The notes under the pieces are model-generated. The model made no database searches, was not told the DNA's origin, and saw only the letters and a list, made by a program, of their open reading frames with translations. Positions 56,563 to 64,000 of a DNA stretch of 64,000 nucleotides are shown here, in pieces (position 1 is the stretch's first letter; each line of letters begins with the position of its first letter). Made by a program: the position numbers and the translations under genes. Source of the DNA: Adiantum capillus-veneris (lineage: Eukaryota > Streptophyta > Polypodiopsida > Polypodiales > Pteridaceae); NCBI GenBank assembly GCA_014529385.2, contig CM043945.1, positions 97,506,612 to 97,570,611 on the forward strand, in the 5' to 3' direction.

Positions 56563-57090
56563 TCATAGATATCCCTCTTCCAATACCATTGATACAATTT
56601 CTCTTTGAATAAGATGCATGACTAGATAAACATGCTTTGAAGGATATTGTACAATTAAATTTAAAAACTAAAAATAGAAACAAGCTCTACTAAAAATTAT
56701 AATGAGCAAACTTTAACTATATCATTAACAACTAAATTTTAGAAATAGCCTAAATCTTTAATTTTTTTACTCTTTTAGTTTTTCAATTTTTTATTTGTAA
56801 GAGGCAAAGAATTACCTTTTCAAAACAATTTGATACTTGATTGTGTCAACTGGTGCTAGGAGAGCACCGACGGTGTGATATATACTATCTGCACTTTGAT
56901 CAAAATTTTCTTTGATCAAAGAAAATTTCAATAGAATTTTTTTTAAATTGAAGAAAACTTTGATCAAAGTGCAAAGAAATAAAATAAGAGGCCGATTCTA
57001 ATAACCTGTCGCCATATAATACAGTTGTTTTACTTTGCGACACATATTGTACGGCCATTGAATGCATATATTACATTCAACGTTTAATGT
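56563..57090 (-). pseudogene. Possible hAT N-terminal part with BED-like finger
   Basis: If the hAT gene continues past C2, its N-terminus should be here on the minus strand. A frame ending at 56998 contains VECNICIQWPYNM and RKVKQLYYMATGY, which loosely resembles a BED zinc finger (C-x2-C then VKQHL) with the His residues lost. A short frame at 56563-56683 precedes the C2 junction. The evidence is mainly positional. Confidence 0.3.
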
Positions 57091-57189
57091 ATAATGCATC
57101 TTAGATAAGGAGTTAGAAGATACATCCAAGAGTAGAAAGAAGCGAGCATAAAGTAGAAAGATTGAGAAATAATCTAAGCAAGTCTCTAG

Positions 57190-58640
57190 GACCACACATT
57201 CAATGGAAAAGCAAAGACATGGTGTACAAAATATAAATCCAAAGAACATCTATTTGATGAATGTTGCCAGTGTACCTATTGCAAACCTTTTGGACACCTG
57301 TGGAATAGTCGTAAGATTAGACTTCATCACTTTAAGGAGGAAAAAGATGTCTTCATATCAACCTAGAGCAGAAGAAGGCATATGATAATACAAAGAATGC
57401 AATCAATACCAATAGGATGGCTCTAGAAGAGGGAGGTACCAGAATTTTTTTGGTCAAGGACAAAGTAGCAAAGATTTTTTGAGATGAAATTTTAATTACT
57501 ACACATGTGGAAAGTACAAACGCTTTACAACTCAATGTCTAGACAATGTAAAAGGTAAAGTGGTTGAGAAAAAGGTGGAAAATTCAATACTTGTGTGTGT
57601 TTGTGTGATCACTAGGAGCATTGGCGTTTTCATCAAAGAGATATCAAATGAGCTGACCATTCATATGAAGCAAAGTAACGAGGCTCATAACAGGGCAAAA
57701 AAAGGACCATCTCAAAGGCTAAGTAAAAGGCAAAGGAAGTGGATGAATGGCTCATGAATGTAGGAGCAATGGATACTAGTAGCTCGAATCAATCAAGATC
57801 TCGAGAAAATGAGGCTAGAGAGACCATAGTTCTAAAAAATTTGATCCATTTAGAATCTTTTTTTTATAACCTCAAAAGCTCAGAGAGAGGAAAATCCATC
57901 TTGTAGATATATGGTAAGGAGAGTGCTTTAAATACACCTAGAGGGCCTGATGAGAACCCTAAGAAAGAGGTATGGCAAGTCAAGATGACATTAGAAGGAT
58001 GACATTAGAAGGATGTTACTTGAGGCTACTAAGGTCATAAGAAAGCAGAGATAAAAGGAATCTAAATTGATGGAAGAAACATGGGTTGATATTAAGGACA
58101 ATGAGATATAAGCTATTCAAATTGACTACAAGATGAGTAAATAGTGGGAGCCACTATCATGAGTCATTTTGGATGGGGTGCTGGAGCAAATATAGTAGGT
58201 GAGCATACCAGACAAAAGTTGGAAATTACTAAAATGAAACTTGCACCTTCCAGAATAAAGATGAAAAACTAAAGGATAGTACAATGTCTTTCCTTAGTTG
58301 TGAAAACTTGCAGATCAAGGTAGGATCTAAGAAATTTAAAACCGTTTTTCTCATAATGGACGTACAGGGTTCCTACAACATTTTTTTTGGAAAAACCTTG
58401 GCTCAAAAATGTAGGGGTCATGCATGACTATGCTAGCTAGACACTGACTATACAAGGACCAAAAAGAAGAATCTAGGTAAACAAATAATAATACAAGAAG
58501 CTGAAAACAAACCATGCAACAAAAGGAATTATGTAAGAAATATGGAACCAAAAAGATAGAAAGAATTCTAGCCTCAATGAACATCTACCCTATTGTATAA
58601 ATAGATCAGAATGCGGTACTATTAGATTAGAAGCACAAGA
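57190..58640 (+). pseudogene. Decayed gag-protease relic
   Basis: Plus-strand fragments in consistent order. Near 57270-57310, CTYCKPFGHLWNSR has the knuckle spacing C-x2-C-x4-H with the last Cys lost. Near 57500-57540, YTCGKYKRFTTQC is a second knuckle with first Cys and His replaced. Near 58345-58405, FLIMDVQGSYNIFFGKTLA resembles the protease strand that normally reads D-x-x-x-SYN-x-xLGR in gypsy elements. Stops are dense. No RT follows. Confidence 0.5.
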
Positions 58641-58684
58641 ACTTTGAGAACAATACTCAAATAACTTTACTGTAAAGTACATAG

Positions 58685-58696
58685 TTTAAGGGGGAT
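58685..58696 (+). promoter_or_regulatory. Possible polypurine tract
   Basis: TTTAAGGGGGATAT before ATTAGTATTACATT, the look of a purine tract followed by an LTR start. No paired LTR was found; tentative. Confidence 0.25.
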
Positions 58697-59532
58697 ATAT
58701 TAGTATTACATTAATGATGATGGTGAGAGCATCATGTCCAGCCATACCAAGCACAATTAGGAGACTCAATGTACAAAGATAACGAGCACAAATTGGATTG
58801 ATAATTAAGCTAGAGAGCAAATACATAGTGAGCCATTATATAGGCTTCTAGAGGGAGCTTTGGATGACACATGGAGATCATGACAAATCCTCTCTTGGTT
58901 GTTCATGCTTCTCCATGGGCGTGTGTGTGTGTGTGTGTGTGTGGGTATGTGTACCATGTGAAGTCAATGCAAGCATCAACTAAAAGTGGTAGGCAAGTCT
59001 AGTGGGCCAATGAATCCAAACAAAGTGAGATAAGAGGAGAGATCCATGGTGTTGGCTTAGACACAAAGCCTAAGAATCCCCCCCTTTTGTGCCTAAGCAC
59101 ATCAAATGTCAAAGAAACCTTCTAGTGGGGCCTAAGTATTCCATCTAGGCAGGTGTACAAAATATATGCCTCCCCTAGAGAGTGGTGATAGTAGAGTGGA
59201 GGCTAGAAATAGCTCTCCTTGAGAATGGTAGACATAAGTTCCTCCCCTAGAGACTTGTAAGAAACTAGGATGTAGGATAACGTGAGTTTCTCAGAGTACA
59301 TCTACGTAGAACACTACTCCATTTTTCTCATCACTAGATTCTTTATTTATGTTTACTTTCCCTTTATCTTTGTACAAACACCAACAAAATGGATTCAAAA
59401 AAATTAAAGGTGCTCCTAATTCAAAGATTCCCTCAACAAAAGAAAAAAATGTGCTACTCTATAGTACATAGCAACATGCAATGATGTAGCACGTAGATTT
59501 GCAACAGTATCAGCTTAGAAGAACAGATACAA

Positions 59533-59535
<3 letters not shown>
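58697..59535. other. Non-coding stretch, perhaps LTR remnant
   Basis: Contains a GT microsatellite at 58919-58942 and TAGAG/CTCCCC-rich blocks. No coding sequence. Could be the LTR of the preceding relic. Confidence 0.3.

Positions 59536-59596
<61 letters not shown>
59536..59596. repeat. (GA)n microsatellite
   Basis: About 30 GA units. Confidence 0.97.
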
Positions 59597-59599
<3 letters not shown>

Positions 59600-59788
59600 T
59601 AAAGAGAAGAGAGCGTTAAAGGAAAAACAAAGGATAAGAGAAACACAAATATACCAATGTGAAGTTAACCACCTCTTTGTATGGACACAAAAGGTCTTTC
59701 GACTTTCCACCTTCATATGTCTTTTGACTTTTCGCCTTCATATTGTCTTTTGGCTTTCCACCTTCATCTATCTTTTCATTTCCTAAAC

Positions 59789-60259
59789 TCACCCTTCACT
59801 TAGACACTTTATATATTTTGTAGAAATTTTTATTTTTTTGAGATTGGGGAGACCTAATAGACCCATGGTTATTTTCACCACAATGCCACAAGGGTTGATA
59901 TTGTACAATTTAAATGTGTGGTTGGTGTGGTTGTATTGTTTGCACCTCTTCTTTATGGATTTCTTTGATGATGTAGCAACAAAAGCTCCTCTTGGAGTCT
60001 TTGTATCATGGATCTTCTTCTCATGCTCTTGGAACAACTTGATAATTTTCTCTAGGTTTAGTATAGGCTCCTTTTCTTTGATTATAGTGACAATTTGACC
60101 GTACTTTGCATCTAGTACAACTTTGAGTAGAATGGATGCTTGGGCTTTGCTTTCCACTGGGCACTTTATGTATGTAAATTGGGTCCAAATTCTCTTCATT
60201 CTAGAAACAAGAAAAGGGAGATCTTCTCTTGGTTCCATGGTGAGACCATAGAGTTGCAT
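59789..60259 (-). pseudogene. Copia gag fragment, cut by E1'
   Basis: A 156-residue minus-strand frame beginning at the E1' LTR boundary (MQLYGLTMEPREDLPFLVSR). This matches the middle of UBN2-type copia gag (QLYGLKM...L..F). It continues with IVTIIKEKEPILNLEKIIKL and a knuckle remnant (CKQYNHTNHTF) with two cysteines lost. The N-terminal half is missing because E1' inserted there. The fragment is open, so decay is modest. Confidence 0.7.
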
Positions 60260-60453
60260 TGTTAACCCTCACGGACACCCTATCACCTTTGATGGATGCA
60301 TATTATTTATTTGATTGAGTCATGGACCGGGCTTGTCGGTCCAATAGGTGTGTAGGTGATTGCCGATGAGAGGTGCGCCACTTATCTTATTTTTATGGTA
60401 GTTTTGCAACAACCGGCCACTGTGGGCGCCCATGTGTGAATGGATCAAACTCT

Positions 60454-60461
60454 TATAAAAG
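60454..60461 (+). promoter_or_regulatory. E1' LTR TATA box
   Basis: TATAAAAG, equivalent to 15941-15948 in E1. Confidence 0.65.
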
Positions 60462-60560
60462 GTCTATCTGACCTAAAAATCCTCATTTTGAGAGCTGTAA
60501 GCTAAGAAGTGCTATTGCTGCATCTCTGTCTCCTTCTCCTTCGTGTGCTCATGTGTGTAT

Positions 60561-60581
60561 GTGTGTGTGTGTGTGTGTATG

Positions 60582-60673
<92 letters not shown>
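60561..60673. repeat. Compound (GT)n(GA)n microsatellite in E1' LTR
   Basis: About 9 GT units, spacer ATGCTT, then about 44 GA units. Confidence 0.97.
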
Positions 60674-60679
<6 letters not shown>

Positions 60680-60894
60680 GCAGTGGCAAGGCGGTTGAGC
60701 GCAACATCGGCGGTGACTCCTTCTTCTTCGCAGCACAAGATCCTTCATGACGGAAGCATTGAGCGATGAGTGACAAACCATTGTTTCTTTGATCTTGCTA
60801 GGACTGTCTAGTTGTGTGCTTGCAGCCTTTCGGGGCTCGCACAGTGCATATGCAAGTTCCCAGCCTTTGACACGTGCGGCAAAGTGTACATTTT

Positions 60895-60912
60895 TGGCAC
60901 CGCTGCCAGGGA
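60895..60912 (+). promoter_or_regulatory. E1' primer-binding site (Asp tRNA type)
   Basis: TGGCACCGCTGCCAGGGA, four bases after the LTR, with the same G-to-A change at the fifth base as E1. Confidence 0.8.
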
Positions 60913-61944
60913 CTACCTCTTGAGGAGCACTCAGTGCTACCTCAGGAAGCCTTCACTTTTGCCATTTTTGTGTTTTTTGCTGAGTTGTGTAGATCTGCTA
61001 AGCGGTTGTAATGCGCAGGCTTAGCAAGTTTGTTAGAATTTGTTAGTGTTGAAATTTGCAGGTTTTCTGTTAGATTTGCTAAGATCTATAATGTGCAGGT
61101 GTTAGTAGATCTGCTAGCTGGTGTAAATCTGTAATGTGCTCTTGCTCTGTGAGTAAATGGAGTACTCTATGAATGAGCAATTTTGTTGTGTTAGTTAGTG
61201 TAGACAGTGAGCAGTAGAGTAGATAGTGAGAAGATTGACTATCTGTGAGTTAGCAGTTTTGTGTCAGACATAGTTTGAGCAGAGGTAATAGTGTTAATTA
61301 ACTGTGTTAGTTGCAAGGAGGTTAAGCATAACTGCTAGCAGCTACTGTGTGTACGTATGAGCTGTTGTGTGTACGTATGAGCTCGCGCCCACGCGCAACA
61401 TTATCCACAAAAAGAAAGATTTTTTGTAATTTTTTAATAAAAATTTAAAAACATTAAATTTTTTCAAACAAAACGCTCGAGATATTTGGGACTAAAAAGA
61501 AAACTAACAAAAAAAAGAAAAATAAAAAAATCTCACTTTAAAGCCCAAGCCCATGCCTCAGCCCTCAGTCTTATAATATACTATACACACTACTTTATAT
61601 ATAAAGACTAGGACCTCAAGTGAAGGGAGGGCATGTGGAAAGAGTTCCTCAAATCCGCCACCATCCCCTTCACACTCACCTTTGGACTTACTAATTCTAG
61701 CCCTCTCTCCACCTAGGAAAAGACTAGTTTTAGGATTTTGAGGCCTTTACGTAACCGAATCCGGGGCTGTAAAGCACGGCACATCCCTCTAGCCAAGACG
61801 CTCGTTGAGATATCACATTCCATATTCCGTGGCTTGGTTAAAAAAAGGACAAAAAAAAATAAAAATTTGAGTTATAAACACCTAAAAAACTAGGTGGGCG
61901 GCCTTCATGGGCACTCACCAACACTTCTAGAGTGTTGAGGTCAC
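60913..61944 (+). other. E1' leader
   Basis: About 1.0 kb between primer site and first ATG, with many TTAG/GTTAG-type short repeats (61020-61330). No coding sequence. Confidence 0.6.
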
Positions 61945-62171
61945 ATGCACCTACACTTTGGTCGTGTGCTAGAGGAAAAACACATAGAAAGTGTTTCCGT
62001 TTATGTAGGCACTCATTATTCCTCCACCTTAGGCTCTAGGCCCTCAGGGGGAACCCAAGGTAGTACCACTCAGGACCCACATATTGCGTCTAGTGACTCT
62101 TCCTTTGACTACGATATCATGGAAGGTTACCTGATGCTTAATCCCGATAGTTCAAGCCAAGACATGCATGC
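61945..62171 (+). pseudogene. E1' gag N-terminal extension, truncated
   Basis: The frame starts MHLHFGRVLEEKHIESVSVY and includes SGGTQGSTTQDPHIASSDSS and DYDIMEGYLMLNPDSSSQDM. It parallels the start of the E1 extension (14737 downward) through the same blocks. It ends at the C3 LTR; the codons after 62171 belong to C3. Confidence 0.8.
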
Positions 62172-62258
62172 TGTTAGGAAATATGACGTAGCTAAGTAGA
62201 TAATTGAGTAGGTTACTTAATGGAGAGAGATAATTTTCACATACCAGAGATTATAGAC

Positions 62259-62302
<44 letters not shown>

Positions 62303-62913
62303 ACATACAATATACATGGATCACCCAATGTGGGCTACGTCCACGGGAAAGCAACCATTCAATGGCTTTAATCATTTAAACAAGAAGTAAGTTACAAAGG
62401 GATTATACCCTTTTGGAGCTCCTGCCTTGCTTCACTCTCACCACCTCACATCAACTTCACAATGCACCACAATGTTTCACACTCCATTTTTGTGTGTAGA
62501 AGAGGCCTGATTTTATAGGCCAAAAGGGCTGCCCTCTCTCATGAGAGGCAGCCCTGTGTAGCCACCCTTGTGTAGACAAGTCCAAATCAGACCCTCCAAT
62601 CTGCCCATGTGTGGTCGCCCTTGAGAAGACAAGTCCGTCTTTAAAATTGGCCACCGGCCATTGAATTCGGCCATCAGCCACCACCGCCCATTGACTTCCA
62701 ACCACTTGCCATTGACTACCAACCACCGGCCAAATGACTGCCCATTTTCCAAACACTTTTCGACCGCCATCCGGCCATAATATTCCGGCGAATGGCTGTG
62801 AATTTGATTCCCGGCAAGTGATTTTTCTTCACACTCCTCATAACGAGGGCCTTACAAATGTGAATTTTTAACAAAGAAAATTACAAGGGGTAAATCATGC
62901 TCCATACTTAACA
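62172..62913 (-). repeat. C3 3' LTR
   Basis: 742 bp. On the minus strand it begins TGTTAAGTATGGAGCATG at 62913 and ends TTTCCTAACA at 62172. Contains a GA microsatellite at 62261-62301. Confidence 0.8.
62261..62301. repeat. (GA)n microsatellite
   Basis: About 20 GA units within the C3 LTR. Confidence 0.95.
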
Positions 62914-62925
62914 ATCTCTCACTTG
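62914..62925 (-). promoter_or_regulatory. C3 polypurine tract
   Basis: Minus-strand AAGTGAGAGAT just before TGTTAAG. Confidence 0.82.
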
Positions 62926-62973
62926 GAAACTAATCTCCAAACCAAAATTGTGACTTCTTTCCATCTTGGCTTC

Positions 62974-64000
62974 TTATCCTTGAATGCCAATTGAAGATGA
63001 GAAAAAGCTCAACTTCTCCTTGTTGACCACCTTTGTAAACATGTCTACAGGATTTTCACTTGTATGCATCTTTCCTAGCTTTAACTATCCCTCTTTCAAA
63101 AGAGTGCGTATGAAGTGATATCTCAACTCAATGTGCTTTGTCCTTGAATGAAAGACTGAGTTCTTTGCAAGATGGATAGCACTTTGGCTATTACTATACA
63201 AGACACAATTGTCTTGTTTGAATCCAAGCTCTTCTAAGAATCTGTGAAGCCACAAAATTTCTTTGCTTGCCTCTGTCATTGCTACACACTCTGCTTCTGT
63301 GGTAGAAAGTGAGACCACTTTCTGCAGCTTTGAAGCCCAACTTATTGCTGTGCCTCCAACCGTGAAGACATAGCTAGTAGTGCGCCTTTGAGTATCTTTG
63401 TCACCTACCATATCTGCATCATCATAACCTTGAAGAAAAATATTAGCTCCTCCAAAATACAAAGCATTCGTTGTTGTCCCTTTTAGATACCTAGGTATCC
63501 ACTTCACAGCTTGCCAATGCTGTTTACTTAGGTTGTCCATGAACCTACTTACAAATCACATTGCATGTGCCATGTCTTGCCTTGTCCAGACCATAGAATA
63601 CATAAGAGAACCTACCGTTGCAGCATATGGAACTTTAGACATATAGCCTATCTCCTCTTGTGTCTTTGAAAACATATCCTTGGTTAGTTTAAAGTGGCCA
63701 TCCAAAGGTGTAGAACCTGTTTTTGCATTTTTCATTGAAAACCTTTATACCTTATTGATTTAATTCTCTTGAGACAGATTTATTGTCTTCTTATTTTTAT
63801 CCCTTGATATTTTCATACCAAGTATCCTCTTTGCAACACTTAAATCTTTCATTGAAAAAGATATAGACAACTCCTCTTTTAGGTCTTTGATGTCTTGCAT
63901 GTTAGCACTTGAAATCAGCATGTCATCAACATACAGAATTAGGATGATGAACTTCCCATCTCCCAAATTCTTTGTATAGACGCAATGATATGAATTTCAT
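62974..64000 (-). pseudogene. C3 reverse transcriptase (C-terminal) and RNase H
   Basis: From the window edge: RT with LILYVDDMLISSANMQDIK and FSMKDLSVAKRILGMKI, then PYAATVGSLMYSMV, then RNase H (63085-63540) with YDDADMVGDKDTQRRTTSY, TTEAECVAMTEASKEILWL and NSQSAIHLAKNSVFHSRTKH. The C-terminus ENPVDMFTKVVNKEKL ends with TAA at 62974-62976. One frame covers almost all of this, broken only by a few stops (about 63745, 63735, 63558, 63083). Fewer breaks than C1 and C2, so perhaps the youngest copia here. Confidence 0.93.

Larger units (their letters stand above)
60260..60890 (+). repeat. E1' 5' LTR
   Basis: 631 bp, starting TGTTAACCCTCACG and ending GTACA. Same TATA box (60454-60461) and internal compound microsatellite as the E1 LTR. 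Confidence 0.9.
60260..62171 (+). mobile_element. E1': second copy of the E1 family, truncated by C3
   Basis: Plus strand. LTR, primer site, leader and the start of the gag N-terminal extension match E1. It stops inside the extension at 62171 where copia C3 starts. TGCAT (60255-60259) is the left flanking 5-mer. Confidence 0.88.
62172..64000 (-). mobile_element. C3: Ty1/copia element, 3' part, running off the window
   Basis: Minus strand. 3' LTR 62172-62913, purine tract, RNase H and RT pieces to the window edge. The other LTR is outside. It inserted into E1'. Confidence 0.9.

Overview
The window is plant nuclear DNA made almost entirely of nested, decayed transposable elements. Evidence for a land plant: Ty1/copia and Ty3/gypsy elements with initiator-methionine or Asp tRNA primer sites, a hAT transposase relic of the DUF659 type, a Mutator-like MITE with a 9-bp target duplication, and many long CT/GA/CA microsatellites. 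I found no intact host gene, tRNA, rRNA or CRISPR array. The species cannot be named from the sequence; the density and nesting suggest a large, repeat-rich genome. Every coding region read carries stops or frameshifts, so almost all genes are called pseudogenes.

Layout. 1-2.6 kb: AT-rich DNA and a possible solo LTR. 2.6-16.1 kb: element E1 (minus strand), a gag-plus-protease LTR element without RT or integrase, with a tRNA-Asp primer site and a 616-bp 5' LTR; a complete copia element, C1 (6820-12936, TSD TCTAT), sits in its gag gene. 16.1-23.9 kb: non-LTR landscape with a roughly 1-kb duplicated segment, poly-C tracts, a MULE-like MITE, an LRR gene fragment and an unrecognised minus-strand ORF. 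23.99-24.57 kb: C-terminal part of a hAT transposase. 25.02-50.50 kb: E2 (minus), a giant gypsy element with 474/471-bp LTRs, gag-PR-RT-RH-IN and a very large extra 3' ORF. E2 contains another nested gypsy element, E3 (31525-39027, TSD AAGGA), whose 3' region holds satellite-like tandem repeats. 50.5-51.4 kb: the preceding part of the hAT gene, itself cut by copia C2 (51437-56562). 57.2-58.6 kb: gag-protease relic. 59.8-60.26 kb: copia gag relic, cut by a second E1-family copy (E1', plus, 60260-62171), which is cut in turn by copia C3 (minus, 62172 to the window end).

How parts fit together. Nesting gives a relative order: C1 is younger than E1; E2 and C2 are younger than the hAT gene; E3 is younger than E2; C3 is younger than E1', which is younger than the copia gag relic. 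E1 and E2 share protease and gag-linker features and look like relatives. The most unusual signal is a near-perfect 22-bp palindrome repeated at about 265-295-bp spacing in two arrays inside E2, one ahead of gag and one ahead of the 3' ORF, with a partial copy beyond the 3' LTR. Its two arms change together in one copy while the DNA between copies diverges.
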